NCBI GenBank assembly: GCA_013399855.1
Contig: VXAY01006827.1
Coordinates: 1,237,460-1,301,459, forward strand
Length of the DNA stretch: 64,000 nucleotides
Direction of reading: 5' to 3'
From: Oxyruncus cristatus
Lineage: Eukaryota; Chordata; Aves; Passeriformes; Cotingidae
Part shown: positions 21,201 to 29,600 of the stretch, piece by piece
Position numbering within the stretch: position 1 is the stretch's first letter
Layout: each line of letters starts with the position of its first letter
Translations under genes and position numbers: made by a program
The notes under the pieces: generated by a model
The model's database searches: none
The model's input: only the letters and a program-made list of their open reading frames with translations
What the model was told of the DNA's origin: nothing

Positions 21201-23916
21201 AAGAGGTTCTGCTGCGTCCAAGGCACCAAGCAAAGGAGTTTCCAAAAGCACACTTGAAAGCCTGCGCATATAACCAAAACCCACAGTGACGTCCCCACTC
21301 ACAGAGAGGCTCTGCCCCCAGCTGTCCTGTGCTGCAGTGGGGATTACCCCCTCAGGTGTTCCTGTGCCTTGAGCTTCCTGAACCCCCGGCAGCTCAGACC
21401 CCAGCTCACCAGGAGCTTTTGTTTCCAGAAGCAGCGTCTTTGCACGTTCACATGGGATAAACTCAATAGGACTTCCTGCAGCCACAGTATCCAGAAGCAG
21501 TGTCTTTGCCTGTTCACATGGGATAAGCTCAGTAGGACTTCCTGCAGCCACAGTATCCAGAGTGGTCCCTCTTTCCTGCATCAGCTCACCACTTAGCACT
21601 GTGGTCTTGCCGAGGCTCGTGGTGCTACCTGTGGTTGCCAAGCCCAGCACATTTCTAAGGTTTTCAACCCAGCCAGACTGAAAAATACTGTGTTGCTTTG
21701 GTAGTTTCGGAGCAGGAGTTTCAGAAGTCCCATCATCTTCGGAGGAAGGTTCACCTTCCTGGTCTTGGAAGATGTAGTATTTCCCTTTAAACTGTGCATC
21801 TCTGCAGTTTGGCAAGTACCTCTTCAGCAACACAACGTGGACAGCCTGAGCAAAGGTGGCAAAAACATGCATCTCCTTTTTCCAGCAAGAATAAACAACA
21901 CCGTTTTCCACCAGTGAAGAGACTCCTTCAAACAGAATTTTGTCCTCATTTTTGTTGCAGTCCTCCTTAGAGTTAAAGCCTTGAATGTAAATTATTATAT
22001 GCTTTCTGGTGCCTGCCCAGATTGTCCAGTTGCACCAAAAGCTTATGGGGAAATCACCACGGTATGCTGGAGGAGAAAACTCCCCATACTTGTCCTTCAG
22101 AACTCTATGGCAGCTTCTTACAGGCACATAAGCCAATATCCAAGGGGACTCTGGCTCTGGAAGACAAGAGGCAACAACGAAGTTTTCCCCCATTCCCGAG
22201 TTCCCAGTCTCTATCACCAGAAGTTATTTCAAAGGTCACTCTTCTCCCCATTTTGCTACCTCCTGCTCCCATTGGCCAATCAACGTGCAAATCCACCGGC
22301 AGAAGAACACACAAGTAACCCCGTGTCAGGCCCGGGGGTCGAGGCCACCTGAGCGTGCAGCCACACACCAGCCTGGGGCGTGCCTGAAACTGCCAACCCT
22401 TCCAGCCCAAGTGACTGGTTCCATCCACACCTGCCAGCAACCAACCCCACACTCCTGCCCGTCAGTGCTCGCCCCACCTGTGTGCGCCACTCCAGAGCAC
22501 TCAGAAAGCTGGAGAAGCCCCAGCTGCCACCACCACCTCCTGCTCCATGTGCAGCCAGGCTGTACCCTCACTGCCACCACCCCAGAGCAGGACACTCTCG
22601 TGCTCTAAGTCCCCCCCTGCCACAGCCACGCAGGAGCACAGAAGTCCCAGCACAGTCCCGGGGAGGCAGACTCTCATCTGCAGGATTAGGCTATTTAGGG
22701 ATAAACGCTAGAGGCTCAGGGAATTGCCACACCTGGGCGAGTTACAAAAGCAAACAGTGCACTGTTACATTTGGTTTCAACACACAGGTGATGTTTGTTG
22801 TTTACACACAGAGATGGGAGATAAAGCCCTCCTGAAGGTGTTTTCAATCTCTTTGCTTTCAGGGGCTCAGCCAAGCCAGAAGCCCTTAAGGCCTCAGCAG
22901 GATAAGCAACACCAGTATCTTGTCAAAGTGTGAAGTGCCTTCCCTTAAGCAGAAAGAAATCCTGTGTTTTTGGAAAACACCATCTCAAAGCTAGAAGAGT
23001 CACAGGTTCATAACAGGTTTACCCTACAGGAGCACAACTCGAGTTTGGGTTGAACTTTTGCTACTCGTTTTAATTGCTGCAGTGCACTGCTCCTGCCTCC
23101 AGGACCTGCCCTCTGGTAGGGATTTGGCACCCACAGGATAGTGGCTCAGGTTCTCTCCCACACCAGCGCTGATTTTTCCTCACCCCAGCACCCAACACTG
23201 ATCAGCCACATCCCCTTCCCCCTCCATACCACCCCAGGGCCAGGTTGTTGTTCCTGACTTTCCACACCACTTATTGTTGGCTTGAGGTACCCAACAAATT
23301 CTGGGTAGAAAACCAGACTGGTCTGAGAATTAACTCTTACCTGGTTTAACCTTCTGATATTCCTGAGAGGATCCCTGTGCCTGTAGAGAAGAGAGAGTCC
23401 TGTTGCAGATCCAAGTACCACTGCCCATGCTTATAATGCTGCTCAGAGAAATGCCAATCCAAGCCTGATGGGAAGGGAGCACCAGATCCACCATGGTGGA
23501 TTGAGGTTTCGCAAGCACCTGGACCAAGCCCCAAGACCACCTAATTTATTCCACGTGATAATAAATCTTCACCCCTCCCTGCATCCAGAAGCATTGCCCA
23601 GTTTACACCGTTGGACCGCAACCGATACAAAACCACCCCCAAAACACAAGCAAGAAAAGCCCAGCTGTGCTTTAATCCGTAGGGGCCACGCAGAGGAGAG
23701 AAGGGTTAGGGTAAGCAGGCAGGACACTGCACCCAAGAAAGGAGCTTCCTACAGGCAACTGAGTCCCCTCTTCCCATCACTCACCCCTGGGGCAGCACCA
23801 GCAGCGTCCGAGTGGGACCTCAGCATCACCCTGGCAGCCTGCCCACCAGCAGCTGGACCCCACACCCCAAGCACCAGGAGCAGGGCAAGAAGCAACAGGG
23901 AGGGCAAAGGCTTCAT
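11963..23916 (-). CDS. Unnamed CUB-mucin-CUB-mucin-SEA-EGF type I membrane protein (10 coding exons, 1545 aa)
   Basis: Rebuilt by hand on the minus strand from these exons: 23916-23785, 23380-23341, 22156-19655, 18422-17316, 16393-16328, 15342-15242, 14510-14446, 13849-13698, 13586-13434, 12282-11963. Every intron is GT-AG, the phases join without a break and the sum (4638 nt) is divisible by three, ending in TGA. Predicted order: signal peptide (1-25), CUB1 (about 60-188), Ser/Thr/Pro-rich linker (about 189-890), CUB2 (about 895-1020), second S/T/P linker (about 1021-1260), SEA (about 1283-1388), calcium-binding EGF (1389-1432), transmembrane helix (about 1450-1475), cytoplasmic tail (1476-1545). 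CUB domains usually bind proteins or glycans; SEA-EGF-TM endings are typical of membrane mucins, so an epithelial cell-surface mucin-like receptor is inferred. I recognise no named orthologue. The model is complete and unbroken, which argues against a pseudogene. Expression is not shown by sequence alone. Confidence 0.85.
13434..13586 (-). CDS. Coding exon 9: calcium-binding EGF-like domain
   Basis: 153 bp, phase 1-1, the usual phase of EGF exons. It opens with DVDEC, the calcium-binding signature, has six cysteines and ends C-x-C-x(2)-GY-type (CRCKQGYED). The segment CFNGVGTYLCRC fits the Asn beta-hydroxylation consensus of cbEGF domains. The acceptor is CGTCACAG|AC and the donor is ATCAG|GTAGAG. 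Confidence 0.88.
13698..13849 (-). CDS. Coding exon 8: C-terminal part of the SEA domain
   Basis: 152 bp, residues 1339-1388. The strand DANLLLTFWLHL is followed by a helix (LLLRSQLEELLG) and a last strand (LQLVSLFVE). At the place where many SEA domains carry the self-cleavage motif GS[VI]VV this one reads DANLLLTF, so autoproteolysis is not expected. The donor is GAAG|GTGGGT and the acceptor is CCTGCAG|C. Confidence 0.82.
14446..14510 (-). CDS. Coding exon 7: middle of the SEA domain
   Basis: 65 bp, encoding IQKNLKVSANRVNEIKLNDV and the following lysine, then two bases of a split codon. The acceptor is TTTGCAG|AT and the donor is AAAAG|GTAAGG. The phase changes from 0 to 2 and fits both neighbours. 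It supplies the helix-to-strand turn of the SEA fold. Confidence 0.8.
15242..15342 (-). CDS. Coding exon 6: N-terminal part of the SEA domain
   Basis: 101 bp, residues 1284-1316 after a split codon. The VLFEVTIEVKP strand followed by an amphipathic helix (GSELRKGLLESLKNH) matches the start of a SEA fold. The acceptor is TCTGGCAG|AT and the donor is CCAT|GTAAGT. It ends in phase 0. Confidence 0.8.
16328..16393 (-). CDS. Coding exon 5: short linker before the SEA domain
   Basis: 66 bp, phase 1-1, encoding DLVSALASLENGTALQSQH and a few more residues. It has an NGT glycosylation sequon. The acceptor is TTTGACAG|AT after a pyrimidine-rich tract and the donor is GGAG|GTGAGT. It is symmetrical and so could be skipped without breaking the frame. 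Confidence 0.75.
17316..18422 (-). CDS. Coding exon 4: CUB domain 2 plus second mucin-like linker
   Basis: 1107 bp, residues 892-1260, phase 1 at both ends like exon 3. The CUB has cysteines at 907, 932, 957 and 981, with nearly the same spacing as CUB1, and shares the motifs LRSCH, CNWTIWAG and DKIIFQGVSS with it. The linker after about residue 1020 is rich in Ser/Thr/Pro. The acceptor is TGTGTCAG|AG and the donor is TTTG|GTGAGG. Confidence 0.85.
18640..19517 (+). mobile_element. Avian endogenous retrovirus-type LTR (solo or partial) in the intron between the two CUB exons
   Basis: The segment has imperfectly repeated GGAGCAG-containing modules of about 40-60 bp (about 18840-19120). A stretch with a TTTGGTTTCATTTCTCATTA block and an ATTAAA signal follows, and it closes with ACCCACCACA at 19517. 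I recognise this composition from avian LTRs. No gag, pol or env frame is next to it. The left edge is a guess. It sits in sense with respect to the plus strand, antisense to the host gene. Confidence 0.6.
19655..22156 (-). CDS. Coding exon 3: CUB domain 1 plus about 700-aa mucin-like linker
   Basis: An unusually large exon of 2502 bp (residues 58-891). The CUB shows the SP-x-Y segment before C99 and the CNWTIWAG strand, with cysteines at 73, 99, 124, 148 and 175 and an N-glycosylation sequon at N100. After about residue 188 the sequence is rich in Ser, Thr, Pro, Gly and Ala with few hydrophobic stretches, as in O-glycosylated stalks. It includes a 22-residue tandem repeat at 21425-21556. The acceptor is TCTTCCAG|AG. 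The donor CTG|GTAGGT at 19655 is chosen because it leaves phase 1, which the next exon needs; the frame otherwise runs on to a stop at 19590. Confidence 0.85.
21425..21556 (-). repeat. Two 66-bp tandem repeat units inside coding exon 3
   Basis: Units 21425-21490 and 21491-21556 differ at only a few bases. Each encodes 22 residues (DTVAAGSP...IPCE...AKTLLL), so the frame is kept. A tandem duplication in a mucin-like stalk is a typical place for length polymorphism. Confidence 0.9.
23341..23380 (-). CDS. Coding exon 2 of the CUB/SEA/EGF gene: 13-residue spacer
   Basis: This 40-bp exon encodes AQGSSQEYQKVKP plus one base. It is bounded by TTCTCTACAG upstream and CCAG|GTAAGAG downstream. It goes from phase 0 to phase 1, exactly what joins exon 1 to exon 3. 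It is the least certain exon because it is short and without a domain, but no other joint fits the phases as well. Confidence 0.7.
23785..23916 (-). CDS. Coding exon 1 of the CUB/SEA/EGF gene: signal peptide
   Basis: It encodes residues 1-44. The start is chosen because MKPLPS is followed by a leucine-rich hydrophobic core and a small-residue cleavage region (PAAGG), and the ATG has G at -3 (GCCATGA). The exon ends at a consensus donor, GGG|GTGAGT, in phase 0. The next residues look unstructured. Confidence 0.85.
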
Positions 23917-25077
23917 GGCAGAGGTTTACCAGAGGCACGACATTGAAATGGGAACCACAAAAAAGAGGAAAAAACCCCCCAACTCTCCCCTCCCCTAAAA
24001 TAATCCACCAGGCAGAGTAAATGTGGGATCACCACCTTTCCCAGCCTCCCTCCAAAACACATCCCCAAATTAGAGGGGCTGGCCTACCACCCACTCACTC
24101 ATATATGGCCCTGCTACACCTGTGACAGCAAATAGCTAATGAAAGAAATGAGGCCAGCTATCACTTGTTAGGGCCATACTTGCCCTTTCAATTTGCTATC
24201 CAAATACTCTTTCTTTGCTGGGTGTTTGGGTGAGAAGGCATTTGTCCACTTACAACACATAGTGATATAACCTGGAATTAAAGTGATGCTGACACCCCAA
24301 CATGACACAGAAAGTGCTTTCTGTCTTAAAAAAGAAAAAAAAAATATTCAGTTACTGAAGAGGACAAAAAAAAAGCCCCAATGTAAAAGTGTTTTCATCA
24401 CAACATTTTAACAGGCCTCTGCTGAAGGCTCCGATTTTCCCCAGGGCTGCACCATCCCGACTCAGGACTGAGTGAAAAAAGGTGAAACTGCCTTGAAGTG
24501 CAAGCACCTTCTCTCCTCATCTACACTTACTGAAGTGTGGAAAGCAAATAGCCCAGGTGGTGATGTATAAATTATTAGATGCTTAAAATTCTTTCAGTTG
24601 TAACAGTCTAACTTGTCATTAGGGGCCACACAGATTAGGCAGTTAGGCTGCTTGACACACGGCTTTGACAATATTCCCTTTAAAATGTCAATCATCACTT
24701 AGCAAAATAAAATGAAAATTCCTTTTTTCTCTTCTAGTCATCACAGCTTGACAGGCTGATGGATGTTCAGGGACAAATACACCCATGGGTTTTATGTGGG
24801 TCAAAACAAGCAGTGCATCAGGCCGACCCAGTCGCCTGGGTTTTCAGCAAGCAACGCATTCCAGCTCCCAGTTTTTAAGCTTTTCCACCCATTCCAGTGC
24901 AGCACCAATGACCAAAAGGGCAGTGAGAGCCTGTCATTTTTGCAGCAGGACAAACCTCTTCCTCCCACAGCCATCTGTCTGTAACTACACATGTTCAAAG
25001 CGATCCTAAATCCCCTCTTGCTGTCCTACAGCAGGTGTGGACAGACCTGCTAAACCCCTTCCACACTTATCATAAAA
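23917..25077. other. 5' flank of the CUB/SEA/EGF gene
   Basis: It should hold the 5'UTR and promoter. On the minus strand a TATATGA element at about 24107-24101 lies about 190 bp before the ATG and could act as a weak TATA box. There is no CpG island, which suggests tissue-restricted expression (inference). The A/T-rich block 24540-24720 may be a conserved enhancer. Confidence 0.35.
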
Positions 25078-25215
25078 ACACAGAATCTTGGGAAAACACT
25101 CCAGGATCATTGAGTCCAACCATTAACTCAACACTGTCAAGCCCATCACTGAAGCACGTCCCTGAGCGCCACATCTACGCGACTTTTGAATCCCTCCAGC
25201 TGTGGAGTCCTTGTC
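25078..25215 (-). mobile_element. CR1 LINE 3' end fragment (antisense)
   Basis: CACAGAATCTTGGGAAAACA followed by CAGGATCATTGAGTCCAACC and CGCCACATCTACGCGACTTT is a reverse-complement CR1 terminus of about 140 bp. It directly abuts a plus-strand CR1 interior. Confidence 0.85.
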
Positions 25216-26625
25216 CTGATGGGGAATTTCAACCCACCAGATGTTAACTGAGAACACCACACAGCTGGCACAAACAGGTTCTAAAGATTCCTAGAACACC
25301 TGGATCATAATTTCATGGTACAAGGACTAAGAGAGCTGACTAGGAAAGATGCCCTCCTTGATTTGTTGCTTGTTAACAGGGAGGGTCTCACGAGTGACGT
25401 GGTGATTGAAGGCCACCTTGGCCACAGGGATCATGAAGCAATTGAGTTTAAAATCTCTGTTGACAGGAGGAAAATTGCCAGCAAAACCTCAGTCCTGGCC
25501 ATGAGGAGAGCAGATTTCAGGCTGCTCGGGGAACTAGTGAGTAAGGAAGGTCCCCTGGGAAAACACTTTTGAAGGTGTTGGGGTCCATCAGTGCTGGGGT
25601 CCATCAGTGCTGGTCACTTTTTAAGCACCACCTCCTAAGGGCACAGGATCAGGCAGCTCCCAAATGTCAGAAATCAAGCAGAAAAGGCGGAAGGCTGGCT
25701 TGGCTGAGCAGGGATCTTCTTCTGGAACTACGGCAAAAATGAAAGGTGTATGCCTCGTGGAAGCAAGGTGAGGTGACATGGGAGGAACACAGAGATGCTG
25801 TTCTCCACTGTAGGGAGAAGATTCATGCAGCCAAAGCTCAGCTGGAACTGAAGCTGGCCAGCAGCATGGGGGGCAATAAAAAGAGGTTTTTAAAATACAT
25901 TCACAGGCAATGCAGCCTGTTACAGGGTGAGGATGGTCACCTCACAAACAGGGACATAGACAAGGCAGAGATGTTTAATGTATTCTTAGTCTTCAACACT
26001 GATAACAAACTAAGGGGGTCCCAGTTCCCTGAGCTGGAGGACCATTCCAGTGAGAATGATAAACTCCCAGTTGACCCTGATCTGCTGCTCCAGGTGGACC
26101 CCCGTAAGTCTACGGGGCCCGATGGGATGCATATGAGAATACTCAAAGAGCTGGCTGGTGTCATTGTGAGGCTTCCCTCAAGGATTTTTGAACTGTCTGG
26201 GGAATTTGGAGAGGTCCCAGTTGACTGGAAGTTGGCTACCATTGTCCCCAGTTTTCAAGAAGGGCAAGAAGGATGACCCTGGGAACTACAGGCCTGCCAG
26301 GCTCACTTCAGTGGCTGGAAAATTATGGAGAAGATTATTGTGGGAGGTATTGACAAACACCCGAAGGACAACAAAGTTGTTAGTCACAGCCAGCACAGCT
26401 TCATGAGGGGAAAGTCCTGCTTGTCAAACCTAATTTCCTTTTAAGACAAGGTAACCCACCTAGTTGATCCAGGGAAGACAGTTGATATAATCTTCTTGGA
26501 TTTCTGTAAAGCTTTTGATACCAATTCTCACAGGATCCCTCTGGACAACATGTCCAGCACACAGCTGGATAAACATGTCGTGTGATGGGGACCCTGCTGC
26601 AAAGCAGGGAGGTCCCCAAGGTATC
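25216..26625 (+). mobile_element. CR1 LINE interior: endonuclease end and start of reverse transcriptase, decayed
   Basis: Frame fragments at 25315-25572 (DALLDLLLVNREGL, HRDHEAIEFKI) match the C-terminal endonuclease part of CR1 ORF2. 25746-26276 and 26188-26406 carry the linker and the start of the reverse transcriptase (STGPDGMH, DPGNYRPARLTSV) in different frames. Stops and frameshifts separate them, and the later RT and 3'UTR are missing. It is a dead fragment. A 16-bp tandem duplication lies near 25579-25610. Confidence 0.9.
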
Positions 26626-29600
26626 ATCTGGTTGGCAAGGAGAACAGGAGCATTTGCTTCATTTTAGCTTAGCAGATGGTAAAGCAGAGATGGTGAAATA
26701 AATCGTAAGGCCGAGTTTATTTTTTTATTCGCTGATATGTAAGTATTTGAGTGAGGAATTTTAATGTGATGGGAGTTTTTTTGTTTGGTTGGTAGCAATT
26801 CTTCGAGTTTTAGCCTGTTTATATATAAAAACATAAACTACCCATTAGGATGTTTGGCCCTTTTGACTTGAATCCTCATGCTCAGCACAATTCTTACTCA
26901 TTGTGGGCACACCTGGCCCGAGATTATCTCTCGGGGAAGAGCTGGTGGGCACGTTCACGCTGGCCCTGTGCCAAGCTGCACAAACTCTGCACCATGGGGC
27001 CAAAAAGCCCTAATTGCATGTCTCAGCCTTTCTACCAGCTCCTGCACCCCTGATTTCTTGGGAGGGGACCGAATCTCTGCCAGGATGAGCTGAGGGACTC
27101 GACCTGCAGCAGCCAAGCAGCTCCGCAGGCTGCCGAGGAACCCGGGCTGGGCACAGCTGCTAAGAGGGACACAGCCACCTTGGGGGCTGCCAGTGTGGAC
27201 AGCCAACAAAATCAAGCTGATTTCAGCAAGTGCTCAGATTTCCCCCCGCAGGCAGCACGATGTCCTAGGAGCTCCTGCTTACAGCTCCTCCGCTGTCATT
27301 TATAGAGGCACCATAGACTGTCTGAGAGCTTAGGATAGAGGAATTTACCATCTGCCTCCCTCTAGTGATTGCATTGGTGAACAAAGAAAAAGCAAAAATC
27401 ACGCTGGGCTGGAGTTACTTTTATTTTCTTTCTTAGGAAATCAAAGTAACTGAACACTTTCAATTTTTCTGTTGCTTATTCATGATTCTCTTACACACCA
27501 AAAGTGAGTGGGAAGAAGTAAAGGAGGATGAGAAATCAGGATTTTGCTCATTGCCTCACTAACTAGGATAACTAAGTCCCAAAACAAAGTGTAACACGGA
27601 TGACGGCTAAAAGCTGCTGCAAACCAAACATTTTTTATCAAAGATGAGAATCTTTTTTAGGAAAAATTATAACATCACTGATAAGGTTTTTTTGGTTTTT
27701 GGTTTGTTTGTTTGTTTTTTTAACAGGTTTCAAAAGTCATGTTATTATTTAGAGCTTAGCAAAGTTCCCAGTGAAATTCCAGGGACTCATCCAGGGTGCC
27801 CATCTCAACAGCTCCATCCTTCTGAGCGAGCTGACAGAGGCTCTGCTTGCAAGGGCTGCTTTATTATTTATATATACACTATGTAGAATGAGATCCCTGT
27901 ATTTAGTGACCAGAGAGAAGCATCAGGTTAAGCCCCATTTCTTTGTGTCACTCATTAGCCAGATTGATTTTAGGTCTGTTGGGGACAAGGATGCAATTAT
28001 GCTCTTAGATATAATTAAACGTAAGGGATTCCTCAGGAGCTGATGTTTTCCTTAAATAGGGAGCTGGCTTTCCTTGATCACTAGTTGCTCCTCATTGATT
28101 CAGCTTCTAATCCTCTGGATCTTGCTCAGGGATGTTTTCAATGAGTGATGCCATCACGCTCCAGCTTATCCCGGTGAGTGTTTCACCCATGTTGATGGTG
28201 AATTGTAATGTTGTTAATAAAACTGACACACAGTTTAAACTTTGCATTTTGTGGGATTTGTATAGACCAACAGCACAGATTGTACACCTGCAAGATTTGT
28301 GAGAAGAGGAGTAGCATGGGAGGGATAAAATACTTTTTTCTCTGGGCTATCTGAAGTACCTTCAAGGCACCTCTTCCTTCTTTATCTCAACCCAGGAGTC
28401 CATGGATGCTGTCATTTAACCTCAGTGGGAGAATGCTATAGGATCCATATCAACTTGACTTAAAGAGTCCCACTGTTGTCTTTTCCACAACTAGGCTGTG
28501 GCAGGCTTGGTTAGATCCACTGCTGCATCCACAAAACAAGAGCTGCCGGTCCTGACCTACCTCTGACCTCCCACCTCACCTCAAAGGATGCTCCTGCTCC
28601 CCAGAGAAGCAAAACTGGTTGTACCAACACCTGCAGTTGGCTCCTACTGCAGCTGGAAAGGAGAAATCCAGCTGAAAAACAGTATTGCTCAAAAAAAAAA
28701 AAAAGGAAGAAAATAAAACCCACCAAGAAGTCCAAGTTTAACACCCACGTCGCAACACCTTGTTTAGCCCACGAGGGCATCCTCAGGTGTTGGCACTAAT
28801 TTTTTCCCCATGTGATTATCCCCTAACAGGGGAACTCATCAGGTGCATCCTGCTGCCAGAGAGAGCACTTGACACTTGGCTGTGCCACTTCAGCCCATTA
28901 GCAAGGCAAGAAAAACATCCCCCCTCTTTCCCTTTTTTCCTCTCAGGGTGACTTTTCTTGCCCCTTCAGCTGCTGCCCGGCAGGTCCAGGAAAGCTGCTT
29001 GCAACCAAAAAAGATGAAAGGTGGGTTTAGAGGTGGTTCACCTGGTGATGAGAGGGACAGAGCAGCCGTCACCACAGCCAGGGATTTATGCCTCTCTCCT
29101 GGCAGGGGCAGACATTGCCCTTCTGCCCCAGAGCAGGCAGGCAAGAGGCTTGATGACCATCTCTTCGACACCGTAAGATTCCAAAGCCAGGCTCACTTGG
29201 GAGGAACAGCTCTAGAGGACCTGGGAGGACCTGCATACTGTAGGGCATGGGCAGGTTCATCCCGTTCTTGGAACAGTTGCCACCTTCTGCACAGCCCCAG
29301 CAGCAGGAAGAACAGGCAGAACAAAAACCCTGTGACAATGATGCCCCACGCCCAGCCAGGCCATGGGTTCTGGTGGGAGGAAACCCAGGCTGCAGGCAGC
29401 TTTGTGTCCTGCAAAGCACTGCAAAACTGATTTATATTAAAAATAAAGAGCACACAATACTGAAGTGGTTGGGGTTTGTCTATTAATCTCTCAGTAGTCA
29501 GCTGCAAACCTAACAAATCCTCTGAAATAGCAGCAGAGAGCCATGCCCGAGCTCATTCCTCCCTGCCCCCTTTTACGTCTAAAAATAATCAATAATGACT

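Noticed and set aside
22157..22217. Using the in-frame ATG at 22217 as the start of the large CUB frame
   Set aside because: The segment before 22156 is intron: a good acceptor (TCTTCCAG) sits at the domain start and exons 1-2 supply a proper signal peptide.
25315..26276. Open frames that look like an endonuclease/reverse transcriptase gene
   Set aside because: They are broken CR1 ORF2 remnants and not a host gene.
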